In this document: positions 13,501 through 26,500 of the stretch, piece by piece | Position numbering within the stretch: position 1 is the stretch's first letter | Layout of the letters: each line of letters begins with the position of its first letter | Translations under genes and position numbers: made by a program | Assembly: GCA_018398805.1 (NCBI GenBank) | Contig: JAGFBZ010000725.1 | Location: 682,001-746,000, forward strand | Source: Hirundichthys speculiger | Lineage: Eukaryota > Chordata > Actinopteri > Beloniformes > Exocoetidae | DNA: 64,000 bases | Direction: 5' to 3' | The notes under the pieces: generated by a model | Seen by the model: the letters and a program-made list of their open reading frames with translations, nothing else | Told to the model about the DNA's origin: nothing | The model's database searches: none

Positions 13501-16500
13501 AGGTCTACTGGGACCAGAAGGTAGCTGCAGGTCTGGGACCAGAAGGTAGCTGCAGGTCTACTGGGACCAGAAGGTAGCTGCAGGTCTGCAGGAGCAGAAG
13601 GTAGCTGCAGGTCTACTGGGACCAGAAGGTAGCTGCAGGTCTACTGGGACCAGAAGGTAGCTGCATGTCTGCAGGACCAGAAGGTAGCTGCAGGTCTGCA
13701 GGACCAGAAGGTAGCTGCAGGTCTACTGGGACCAAAAGGTAGCTGCAGGTCTGCAGGAGCAGAAGGTAGCTACAGGTCTGCAGGAGCAGAAGGTAGCTAC
13801 AGGTCTACTGGGACCAGAAGGTAGCTGCAGGTCTACTGGGACCAGAAGGTAGCTGCAGGTCTACTGGGACCAGAAGGTAGCTGCAGGTCTACTGGGACCA
13901 GAAGGTAGCTGCAGGTCTGCAGGAGCAGAAGGTAGCTACAGGTCTGCAGGAGCAGAAGGTAGCTACAGGTCTACTGGGACCAGAAGGTAGCTGCAGGTCT
14001 ACTGGGAGCAGAAGGTAGTTGCAGGTCTACTGGGACCAGAAGGTAGCTGCAGGTCTACTGGGACCAGGGACCAGAAGGTAGCTGCAGGTCTACTGGGACC
14101 AGAAGGTAGCTGCAGGTCTACTGGGACCAGAAGGTAGCTGCAGGTCTGCAGGAGCAGAAGGTAGCTGCAGGTCTGCAGGAACAGAAGGCAGCTGCAGGTC
14201 TACTGGGGCCAGAAGGTAGCTGCAGGTCTACTGGAACCAGAAGGTAGCTGCAGGTCTGCTGGGACCAGAAGGTAGCTGCAGGTCTGCTGGGACCAGAAGG
14301 TAGCTGCAGGTCTACTGGAACCAGAAGGTAGCTGCAGGTCTACTGGGACCAGAAGGTAGCTACAGGTCTACTGGGACCAGAAGGTAGCTGCAGGTCTACT
14401 GGGAGCAGAAGGTAGCTGCAGGTCTACTGGGACCAGAAGGTAGCTGCAGGTCTACTGGGACCAGAAGGTAGCTGCAGGTCTGCAGGAGCAGAAGGTAGCT
14501 GCAGGTCTACTGGGACCAGAAGGTAGCTGCAGGTCTACTGGGACCAGAAGGTAGCTACAGGTCTACTGGGACCAGAAGGTAGCTGCAGGTCTACTGGGAG
14601 CAGAAGGTAGCTGCAGGTCTACTGGGACCAGAAAGTAGCTGCAGGTCTGCAGGACCAGAAGGTAGCTGCAGGTCTACTGGGAGCAGAAGGTAGCTGCAGG
14701 TCTACTGGAACCAGAAGGTAGCTGCAGGTCTACTGGGACCAGAAGGTAGCTGCAGGTCTACTGGGACCAGAAGGTAGCTGCAGGACCAGAAGGTAGCTGC
14801 AGGACCAGAAGGTAGCTGCAGGTCTGCTGGGACCAGAAGGTAGCTGCAGGTCTACTGGGACCAGGAGGTAGCTGCAGGTCTACTGGGACTCTGAGGGTCC
14901 CTGAACTCACCGACTCTTTTCCGTCTGCAGGACCAGGCGTTTGGCGAGCTGGAGAAGAACAGCGATAAGCTGCAGCAGAGGACGTCGTCGTCCGACAGCA
15001 GCCAGCCGGCTCACCTCCACCAGCTGCTCTGCTCCCTGCAGAAGCAGCTGCTGGCCTACTGCCACATCAACGCCGTCACCGAGGTTCGCTCCCCCGCCGC
15101 CTCGTTACGGGCTGGTTCACCATGGGCTGATGGCTCGTCTCCGTCTCCCGTCCTGATTAGGGATGCGCGCGATTAAACGTCCGTTCACTTACTAGTCGGC
15201 ACCAGAAATATTAGTCGTTTAAACCAATTTGTGTTTCATTCATGTACATGGCCGCTTAACTGTCATACAGCCGCCCGCCACTAGTCCCTCTCTCCGCAGC
15301 ATTGCTCGAGTAGACTGGAGTTTTAAAACGGCACTGTGGGAAGATAGTCTCGCAAAACCAGCGTGGTTTGGCGGTACTTTAATCTAGATAATGAAAACAA
15401 GGTAGTATGTAGACTGTGTCAGAAACAACTGGCATACAATCACTCGACTGGAGCAATGCGCAACCGCATTCGACTCAAGCATTTGGATGTTAATCTGCAC
15501 GAGACGACGGCTGCTGATGCTAGCGGTGCTAGCCACACTCAGGCCCATTTGACATTGTTTACCCGGAGACGTGTTCTCCCGTCCGGTCTAAGAGATTTTA
15601 GATGTTTGTTTAGTTTTACACTCATATTGAACTGTGCATAGAGCTTAATAATTCAGCAGCAATTTATCTTTTTTAGATGTTACACTATTTGTTAACTTTA
15701 GGTGAGTTTTTGTCGGATGTGCAGTGTTTATATTCATACTGCACGGCGCAAAATGCTGCTCATTTCGGTTGAAATGTAATTATAATTTAGATGTTTTATT
15801 AACTTGAAAGTGAATTAAAGCTATAATTTTTGTCGGATAATCTGCAAGATTCAATGTGTCAGAGGCAATTTATTTGTTTTGGTGGTTAACGTTTGATGTG
15901 AGTTGCCTTCATGTTCACATTCATTGATACTGCACGGTGCAAAGTGTCTCGTACTTCAGCGGCATTTAAAATCCGACATGGTTGTTGAACATTGTGATTA
16001 AAGGCTTTCAAATTTTGTTTCAGTGTTTCAATAAATTGTGCTAAATTTTCACTGTTTTCTTAGACTAGTCGACTAGTCTTAATTAAAATTTTCGTTTAGT
16101 CGACAGGGAAATTAGTCGCCAGGAACTAGCCCTGATGATGTTTTCCTTCTGTCTGTGTCCAGAACTCCAGCAGCGTCGCTCTGCTGCACAAACACCTGCA
16201 GCTGCTGCTGCCTCACGCCACCGACATCTTTTCCCGCTCGGCGGCTCTGATCAAGGAGAGCTCCTGGAACGGGAGCATCCGGGAGAAGCTGCAGGGTGAG
16301 GAGCGTCTGTTCATTCCCGCTGCTGTAAACCAGGAACCGGGTCTTCATTCTCCTGTTCTCCCCAGACGTGATCTACGTGTCCGCCGCTGGCAGCATGCTG
16401 TGTCAGATCGTCAACGCCCTGCTGCTGCTGCCCGTGTCGGTGGCGAGGCCGCTGCTGAGCCACCTGCTGGACCTGCTGCCTCCTCTGGACCGCCTCAACA

Positions 16501-19500
16501 GGCTGCTGCCCGCTGCCTCCCCCCTGGAGGACCAGGAGCTGCAGTGGCCTCTTCATGGTGAGCAGAGACGCCTGCAGGTGTCCTCCACAGCAGCTGGTGT
16601 CCTCCACAGCAGCTGCCGCCTCAGTAACGAGGGTTTGAGACATCGTTGGCTGTCTCATCCGTGGTTCTGGATGTTGTTCAGATCCAGGTATTGAACGCTG
16701 GAGGAGGTATCTGGATGTTCCAGCACCACCTGCTGGTGTTGATGATCCAGTAGATCAGCAGGTAGGAACCATGTTGGCAGCGTTTAGAGGAGGAGCTTCA
16801 ACTCCGGACCAGATGATGGTTATTTCTGATGCTGATGTCACATTTTCTAGTGATGAACTTAGAAAAAAGGTGAACATAAGTGTTTGCATCTAAAACATTT
16901 TATAATTTAACAGAAGGAGGTTTCACAGATGTGGTTCGAGTTTTCAGCTCTGGTTTTTTTCTCTGGTTTTAGTCTTGTAAGAGACAGGACAGTTAAAGAG
17001 ACAGGACAGTTAAAGAGACAGGACAGTTAGAGATACAGGACAGTTAGAGATACAGGACAGTTAAAGAGACAGGACAGTTAGAGAGACTCGACAGTTAAAG
17101 AGACAGGACAGTTAGAGAGACAGGACAGTTAGAGAGACAGGACAGTTAGAGAGACCCGACAGTTAAAGAGACAGGACAGTTAAAGAGACATTACAGACAG
17201 GACAGTTAGAGAGACAGGACAGTTAAAGAGACAGGACAGTTAGAGATACAGGACAGTTAGAGATACAGGACAGTTAGAGATACAGGACAGTTAAAGAGAC
17301 AGGACAGTTAGAGAGACTCGACAGTTAAAGAGACAGGACAGTTAAAGAGACCCGGCAGTTAGAGAGACAGGACAGTTAGAGAGACAGGACAATTAGAGAG
17401 ACCCGACAGTTAAAGAGACAGGACAGTTAAAGAGACCCGACAGTTATAGAGACAGGACAGTTAGAGAGACCCGACAGTTAAAGAGACAGGACAGTTAAAG
17501 AGACCCGACAGTTAGAGAGACCCGACAGTTAGAGAGACAGGACAGTTAGAGAGACAGGACAGTTAGAGAGACAGGACAGTTAAAGAGACAGGACAGTTAA
17601 AGAGACAGGACAGTTAAAGAGACAGGACAGTTAGAGTTATCATAAGAAGTTAGTTTTTGTTCTGGGATCAGTTTGACTTTTCTGAATTAGATTAATTTTT
17701 TATGGTGGAAATGATCCTGGATAGTTCGTTAGTTTCTGATTAATAAGAGGATAAGAACATTTCTTAACAACCTCACTACAGCACCACCTACAGGCCGACT
17801 CAGGACATGTCACTTTGAAACTCTGGTTTTACAGTTATTTTGAATTTATTTGTTGGTTCAACAGAGAAAAAATGAATAAAAAACAACGTTTGTGGTTTGT
17901 TTGTTTGACCAGCACGGATCAGAAACTAGTGATGTTGTCCTCGTCCCCAGGATGTCTCCCAGCAGCCACTAACTGTCTCTGACCCTCAGGTACGTCAGAT
18001 TTTGCGGAGCCGGCCTCGGGGACGTCCCTGCCACAGCCGGCGCTGTCCTGGGTCTGGCTCGTGGACCTGGAGAGGACGGTGGCCTTGCTCGTGGGTCGCT
18101 GCCTGGGTGGGATGCTGCAGGGAGCCTCCACCTCCATCGAGGAGCAGGACACGTCCTACTGGCTGAGGACGCCGCTCTTCAGCAACGGGCTGGAGATGGA
18201 CATCCCTCAGCTCGGTACGATGTGGACAGAGGAGGAGTCTTAAAGTTCTGGTCCAGGCAGTGTTCAGACCTGATTCTCCTCCCTGTCTCCTGCAGACACC
18301 TGCATCAGCTCATTACTGGAGGCGGCGCTGTCCGGAAACGAGGAGCAGAAGCCGTTCGACTGCACCCTGCGTCCAGACCTGAGCGTCCTGGTGGACCTGG
18401 CTCTGGGTTCCTCTAAAGAACCCGCCAACAGCCTGTGGATCAACATGCAGGACTACGCAATCAGCAAAGGTCCGGTCCTGGTGCACCACCCGGCGTTTCT
18501 GAGCGGTAATTAACGCGGTCCCTAACCCTGATGATGCTTGTCTCCTGTTGCAGACTGGGACAACGCGTCTCTCAGCAACGAGTCCCTGCTGGACACCGTG
18601 TCCAGGTTTGCGTTGGCGGCCTTGCTGAAGCACACGGGTCTGCTGGTCCAGGCCCGCGGAGAGGGAAGGTGAAGGAGGACATCCACTCTGCTCCGTCCTG
18701 CATCCAGTTAAACATGTGGTTGATGTTCTGGTTCTGGGGTTTTTGTCCCATCAGGTACCAGCCGTCCAAGTCTCTGGCGGAGGTCTACCGCAGCGTTTAT
18801 AAGGTCCGCAGCCGCCTGCTGGCCTGTAAGAACATGGACTTCATCCAGACCAGGTCTTCCTCACGCGAGAGGAGGGTGAGTTAAAGACCTCATACAGGAC
18901 AGTTAGAGGGACAGGACAGTTAGAGCGACAGGACAGATAGAGAGACAGGACAGTTAGAGAGACAGGACAGTTAGAGAGACAGGACAGTTAGAGAGACAGG
19001 ACAGTTAAAGATACAGGACAGTTAGAGAGACAGGACAGTTAGAGAGACAGGACAGTTAGAGAGACAGGACAGTTAAAGATACAGGACAGATAGAGAGACA
19101 GGACATTTAGAGAGACAGGACACTTAGAGAGACAGGACAGTTAAAGAGACAGGACAATTAAAGAGACAGGACAGTTAGAGAGACAGGACAGTTAGAGAGA
19201 CAGGACAATTAAAGAGACAGGACAGTTAGAGAGACAGGACAGTTAAAGAGACAGGACAGTTAAAGAGACAGGACAGTTAGAGAGACCCGACAGTTAGAGA
19301 GACAGGACAATTAAAGAGACAGGACAGTTAGAGACACAGGACAGTTAGAGACACAGGACAGTTAGATAGACCCGACAGTTAGAGAGACAGGACAGTTAGA
19401 GAGACAGGACAGTGTGAGAGACAGGACAGTTAGCGAAACAGGACAATTAAAGAGACAGGACAGTTAGAGAGACAGGGTTAGACCAGGTCTTCCTCTCGCG

Positions 19501-20553
19501 AGAGGAGGGTGAGTTAAAGACCTCATACAGACATGAGGATGGACTCATGGGGGTTCATCAAGAACGTCTGGATCCAGTCCATCCCAGTCTGTCGTCTCTG
19601 AATCAGTGGATCCGAACAGGAAGTCGTCTTCTGTTAACGTCCAGAACCTTGATATTATCACCATGTAATGATTCACAGGTGAACCTGAGCTCTCAGGTCT
19701 TCCTTTCTCTCTGCTCTGCCAGATCTCAGACAACCAGGACTCTCTGGACATGGACCCCCAGGAGCACTCGTTCACCAGAACCATCGACGAGGAGGCGGAG
19801 CTAGAGGAGAGGGCCGACCGCGAGAGAGAGGAGGGCCACCAGGAGCAGGACGAGGAGGAGGAGGACCGGGAGCACGAGGTCATGACTGCTGGAAGTGAGT
19901 AGTAGTTTAATGTTGTGTTGAAGGAGATGTTGTTGTTTAAAGCTGAACAGAACCATCAGTCCTGATCCATCAATGTGGGTCTGAACTAGGGCTGCCACAA
20001 ACGATTATTTTGATAGTCGACTAATCACCGATTAGTTTTTCGAATAGTCAACTAATCAGATCATATGTAAATTGAATGTAAAACATACAGCTTATCGCAC
20101 CAGCATGAAGCTGCTCTTACATAATCATCATTAGTTTTCAGCTTGAAGTGTTTAAGGTATATACAAACTAAAAATAAAGACAATTTAGATGATAGTTCAT
20201 AAAACCTTTAATGAAATATGCTTAGAGCAACAAACAACTGTTTAACTGTGTAGCATAAAGTGCAAACAGCTAAGTAAAATAAAGAAAAGGCACTTGCCTA
20301 AACAACACAAAAATAAATACTTCAGGTTTATTTTTTTAGTTTTTTTCTTTCCTTAATTTGTCTTTGGCATCAAACATAGCAACAATGAGGTAGGCACCTG
20401 TAACTAAGGAATTATTAAAGTTTTTTTTTTTTTTTTTTTTAATCAATTTTTCATGACATAACAAAGTCAAAAGGTGACATTCCGAGAGTGAATACAATGT
20501 CAAGTATAAAACAAGTAAAACATAAAATAACATGGATTCAAATAGGAAATAAC

Positions 20554-20591
<38 letters not shown>

Positions 20592-23500
20592 AAAACAAAC
20601 AAAAAAAAGCAACAACAAAAAACAAACGAAATAAAAATTTTGAAATTAAAAAAAAATATACGTAGAATAAAACACAAAATTAGTCACCCACTTCAAAATA
20701 AAAGTGCAATATATTCACGGAGAAAAGTAAAAAACATTTGCAGCATGCTACAAATTCACACTGGAAAAATACACAGTTAGTCGACAATGAGGTTGGCTAC
20801 TTTGGAATAGCAGTAAAAGTCAATCCCTCAACATACGCAAAAAATGGACCTCAAGTCTTATAAAACTTTGCAAGTTAACCATGTATCGAGCACCTAACTT
20901 TCTCCAACTTCACAAACTGAAGGATGTAGGAATTATTCAAGTTTTGGTCCTTTTCAAAGGTTGCATGATATTTCTTCTCCATTAATGTGGTGAAGTGGGA
21001 TCTGCCTGGTAGGTAGCTGTCATGATACTCCGGGTTGAACTGTTTAATCATCTCTTTAAACCCTTCATCGTCCACCATGGACAGGGGCCTCATGTCTGTC
21101 ACCAACATGTTCAGTATGGACTCAGTCAGGACATTTGCTTGCTGAGGTGTGCATGTGGCTGGCTTTGTAACAAAGCCGTCCATTGAAGAAGACCGTACTT
21201 TTTTAGCACTGAAACATAACGTTAGAAAACATTAGCATTACCACATTTCCCATTCAAACACATCACTGTTGTAACGTTGCAGAAAACACACGGAATATGT
21301 GTGCTACAGGTGGCTAATGAATCAAATCTTCATCGCTAATGTTAACATTTACAGCTATATGAGTAAGTAGTAAGTCGGCTCTCTGTTTATGCTAATATTA
21401 GCAGCTAACTAGCCAGTTAGCTTACCGAGACGACGATCCCTCTTCATCGTCGTCACAAGCCACAACGTGCTTCCTTTTCAGGTGCTTGGCATTGCAGTTG
21501 TGCTGCCATGGAAGGCAAGTTCTGTCTTACAGATGTTGCATTGCACACTTTTTGGGTGAATTCCAATTCCTCCCTTAACCCTCAATCTCAACCCTCAATC
21601 TTAAAAATGTGTGCTCCCGCTAAGGGCAAGTGCTGTCCCAATTCTTAGCAAGTCAAGTTGAGGGACGAGTTTGAGGGCTGTATCGCCCTCAAAATTGAGA
21701 TTTTCCGACACCACCCTTGGAAGTAAGGGCTACCCAGAAGGCACTAAAAAGCTAGCTACAAACGTAAGTATCTTTGTATATCTTAAAGATATAAATGTTA
21801 GGAAACCATTTTATTGTGTTTGTTTGAAATTTTTTTCATGGATTAACATCGTTGTTGCGTAACATTTATTTTTTTACTTTACGATGTTTGCTGCCGGCCC
21901 GGCGGTCCCGGGCAGGGGTCCCGGTCCCGTCGGCGGTCCCAGGACGGCCGACCGGGACCACCGACGAGTACAAGTAACGTGAAGCCGCCCACCGCGGGTC
22001 CCGTTACGTCGGCGGTCCCGGTCGGCTTCACGTTACTTGTACTCGTCGGTGGTCCCGGTCCACCGTCCCGGTCCCGTCGGCGGTCCGGGTAGGCTTCACG
22101 TTACTTGTATACCTTAAAGTGTAGCGACAGAGGACTGAATAATGTATCCTCTATTGTGTTATTTGCTAATATTATTTGGAGAATATACAGCGCTCTTTTC
22201 AATGTTATCCCTGTGTCATTTCAGGAAATAAAGAGACAACACGGCTCTGATACATTGTCTGAAGACGTAACTGCACTCGAGGGGTGTCCCATTTCTAAGT
22301 CACAAGATAGCCCTTACACTTAATTTCAAGGGTTAAGATTGAGGGCCAAAAATTGAGGGTTAAGGGCGAGGGTTGAGATTGAGGGTTAAGGGAGGAATTG
22401 GAATTGGCCCTTTCTCTTGTTTTCTTAAAATGTTCCCACACTTTTGAGCTCCATTGCTGCCGGCAAGCCATGACAACAGAGCCTGTCTGGTATAACTTCC
22501 AGTGACATCATGGCTGACCCCGATAACAAACTACTGTCAAGGACAGAAGGGCAGACGCGGCAGTGGAAGGTGCCGCAGCAGTTTTGAGACAAAAACAAAG
22601 ATAAAAAAAAACAAAAAAAACGACGCATCGACAATTAAATTAGTTGTTGACGATTTTAATAGTTGACTAATCATGCCAGCCCTAGTCTGAACACAAAGAT
22701 TTTTGTCCCAAGAAGCAGCACATTTATGTGTGTGTGTGTGTTTTTAAGTGACTCTGATCTTAACAGCTTTTATTGACCTGTGAAAGCGTGATGAGTGTAT
22801 TTGAAGTTTGTGATGTCGTAGCTGACTGGAGCTTTGCTTGCTAGTGCTGCTAGCCTGGAGGTGGCGCCGCTGCTCTAACCTGCATCTGTCTGCTTGTGTG
22901 TTTGTGCTCGACACACAACACAGAAATCTTCCAATGTTTCCTCTCAGCGCGGGAGGTGGCCCGCAGTCGGGACCGGGAGCGGGCCAGCAGCAGCACGGGA
23001 CTGGGCTCCGGGTCGGCCTCCAGGACTGGCACCACCGGAGGAGGGGGACCAGGAGAGGAAGACACCATACTGTCTCAGGAGGGGAGGAGGGGCAGCACGG
23101 GTCTCCCTGAGGGACAGGACTTGTACACGGCGGCCTGCAACTCCGTGATCCACCGCTGCGCCCTGCTGGTGCTGGGAGTGAGTCCGGTGCTGGGAGAACT
23201 GACCAAGCAGAACCAGGAGGAAGGTCCAACCCAGTCAGCGACGGGAACGCAGGAGAGTCTGAGCTTCATGACCAGGTCAGAGTTATCTGTCCACACGTTG
23301 GTGTCTTGATTACCTCCACAGGTGAAGACGTGATGCGTCTCAGCCATGAGGAGCTTTACTGAACTTTAGATTGAACGAAATCTGGTCATTCAGGCTCGTC
23401 GTCCTTCGAGCTCATCGTCCTCGGGGCTCGTGGTCCTCCGGGCTCGTCGTCCTCTGGGCTCGTCGTCCTCCAGGCTCGATGTCCTCCGGGCTCGTGGTCC

Positions 23501-26500
23501 TCTGGGCTCGTCTTCCTCCGAGCTCGATGTCCTCCGTGCTCGTGGTCCTCGGGGCTAGTGGTCCTCGGGGCTCGTCGTCCTCTGGGCTCGTGGTCCTCTG
23601 GGCTCGTGGTCCTCTGGGCTCGTGGTCCTCTAGGCTCGTGGTCCTCTGGGCTCGTTGTCCTCTGGGCTCGTCGTCCTCTGGACTCGTGATCCTCTGGTCT
23701 CGTCGTCCTCTGGGTTCGTTGTCCTCTGGGCTCGTTGTCCTCTGGGCTCGTGGTCCTTTGGGCTCGTCGTCCTCGGGGCTCGTCGTCCTCGGGGCTCGTG
23801 GTCCTCTGGGCTCATGGTCCTCTGCGCTCGTCGTCCTTCGGGCTCGTCTTCCACTGGGCTCGTGGTCCTCTGGACTCGTGGTCCTTTGGGCTCGTCGTCC
23901 TCTGGGCTCGTGATCCTCTGGGCTCGTGGTCCTCTGGGCCCGTCGTCCTTCGGGCTCGTGGTCCTCTGGGCTCGTGGTCCTCTGGGCTCGTGGTCCCCGG
24001 GGCTCGTTGTCCTCTGGGCTCATGGTCCTTTGGGCTCGTTGTCCTCGGGGCTCGTCGTCCTCTGGGCTCGTGGTCCTCTGGGCTCGTGGTCCTCTGGGCT
24101 CGTGATCATCTGGGCTCGTTGTCCTCTGGGTTCCTGGTCCTCTTGGCTCGTCGTCCTCTGGGCTCGTGGTCCTCTGGGCTCGTGGTCCTCTGGGCTCGTG
24201 GTCCTCTGGGCTCGTGGTCCTCTGGGCTCGTGGTCCTCCGGGCTCGTGGTCTTTCTGGCTCATGGTCCTTCGGGCTCGTCGTCCTCTGGGCTCGTGGTCC
24301 TCTGGGCTCGTGGTCCTCCGGGCTCGTGGTCCTCCGGGCTCATCACCTCTTGGCTTGTGATCCTCCGGGCTCGTCGTCCTTCTGGTTCGTGGTCCTCTGG
24401 GCTCGTTGTCCTCTGGCTCATCGTCTTCCGGGCTCGATGTCCTCTGGGCTCGTCGCCCTCGTCATTCTCATCGTCCTCGTTGTCCTCATCGTCCTCGTCG
24501 TCCTCGTCGCCCTCATCGTCCTCATCGTCCTCGTCGTCCTCATTGAACCTAGCCGGCGCTCAGCGCTGCTGGAAAGCTGAGAGTCTTAGCTGGGAGTCTT
24601 CATTGTGGAGCTTTTAAACTGATGAAATGCAGCGTTTTTGTCTGCAGGAGCGAGAGTCTGAGCGCCGAGAGCCGCTCTGTCCAGAGCAGCCAGAGCTACA
24701 GGCTGATGAAGTCCCGCAGCGAGTCGGACCTGTCCCAGCCGGAGTCGGACGAGGAGGGCTACAGCTTGGTAACGCTAACGACCACCTCGCCACCGCCCTC
24801 TCGTGACCTGCCACGGAGAAACTACACCTGTGGTTCTTGTGTTTCCTTTCAGAGCGGCAGGAGGAACGTGGACCTGGACCTGGCCTTCTCCCATAAAAAG
24901 AGAGGTAACGATCACGTGACGACGGGTGACGGTGGAGAGGCTGATCCAGGTCGCTGGTTGCCATCGTTCATGTGTCCCTCTTGTCTCTGTGTCTCTTGAT
25001 TCCTCTGTGGATAGTTTATTTGCTTCTTTTGGGCCAGTTGAGTCCTAAACGCAAGAGGAGCTCCAAGCAAGTAAACGATGGCATGTTTCTTCTTTGGTTA
25101 AGTCACTTCTTCTGCCGCTGTAAACCCCCCCCCCCAATTCATCTGTCATGACGAGGCCCTTCAGGCCTCCTTAAGGGTCAAAGGGAAACCAGCAGCATCC
25201 GGGTCGTTCCTGGTGAAGGACGTGATGCTGGACGGATGTGAACAAGTTTAAAGCTTCTGCAGCCTCCGGCGCTGTAGCAGTATCCATGGTTACCATTCAC
25301 CTCCTCAGACTTAGATACTCGTCCATCACAGACCAGCTCATGGTGGCTGACGGGGGCTTGTGCCTGCATGTGGACATTTGCTCATTTAATGACCTCTAGT
25401 GGCAACTCATCGGGCTGCACAGCTCTGAGATGCTTCAACGACGGCGCCGCCCGTCTGTCGGAGAGAGCCGTCGGTCCACGTACGCCGCTGAAAGGCTTCT
25501 CCTCCTCCTCTGCAGGCCTTCTCCACAGCTCCCCCGACTCCCTGGCCGAGTCCTGGTTCCGGGCCAAACTAAGCCGCCAGCGGAGCTACGGCTCGGCGCA
25601 CTCCTACGAGGAGTCGGACCTGGACCTGAACCGCTCGCTGGGGATCCACGCCCTCATCGACAACATGGTTAGCTTCATCAGCGGCGACGTGGGCCTGGGG
25701 CCGGCCTTCAAGGAGCCGGAGGAGGGCACGTCCACCAGCCCCCAGGCCACCATCCTGGCTATGGAGCAGCAGCAGGGCCGGGCGGAGGTGAGAGGAGGCG
25801 GGGTTTAACCCGTTACCATGCCGACGGCCCAGTCCGTCATTTACAAAACTAAACCGGAATTTACACAGCTCATGTTAACGTGAGGTAGTCATGCAACATA
25901 TCTTTGGAAAGCTAAGATTCTTGTGATTCAATCGATGCAAACCATTTTAGGGTATAATCATAACAGCAGGTACAATCAACACCTGTCACACCACAAACAA
26001 ACAGTTACGAAATCAACGCAACTCACTTTATAAGACTTATAAAACTCGTCTAATCAAAAATATTCCTACAAAAATGGTCTGGTTACATTCACAAAGGTCC
26101 AGTCAATCCAATCCAGTAAAACAATGTCTACGGTTACATGATGTTTTTTAATTCGGAATTAAAATTAGGAATTAAATAATTCCGAATTAAACTATTTTCT
26201 TTCGAGTTTACATAGAAATAGTAATTCCGAATTAAGGTTTACATGGAAAACATGTTAGTTCGGCTTTATCCAACTCCACTTTAGGTCTGGGGGTTGGGAA
26301 GGGTTCTGATTGGATAGGGGGGGCGGACGTCTTTACATCTACCGGAAGAAAACAAACTTAGCTAACTGGTTAGCAACAACATTCCACTTATTTTTGACCT
26401 GGGTGGCGTCTCTATCTGCGAAACCTCCTTCATTTAACCTGGCCGCTTTGAAAAGCTCACAATTTTTATGTTTCCTGCCATCTGTTCTTTTAATTATTTC

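Larger units (their letters stand above)
19987..22684 (-). mobile_element. hAT-type transposon with 8-bp target duplication
   Basis: A 2,698-bp element with TAGGGCTG...CAGCCCTA ends and a perfect 8-bp duplication GTCTGAAC (19979-19986 and 22685-22692). On the minus strand, 20875-21183 encodes a ZBED/hAT transposase segment ([37 protein letters not shown]). About 21430-21545 encodes a broken BED finger containing [13 protein letters not shown]. The rest of the transposase is missing, and another element is nested at 21554-22410. A/T runs lie at 20420-20600. Confidence 0.9.

Noticed and set aside
23412..24617. Frames of up to 320 codons on both strands
   Set aside because: Translation of the 16-bp GC-rich minisatellite in intron 13; both strands are open because the unit lacks stop codons.
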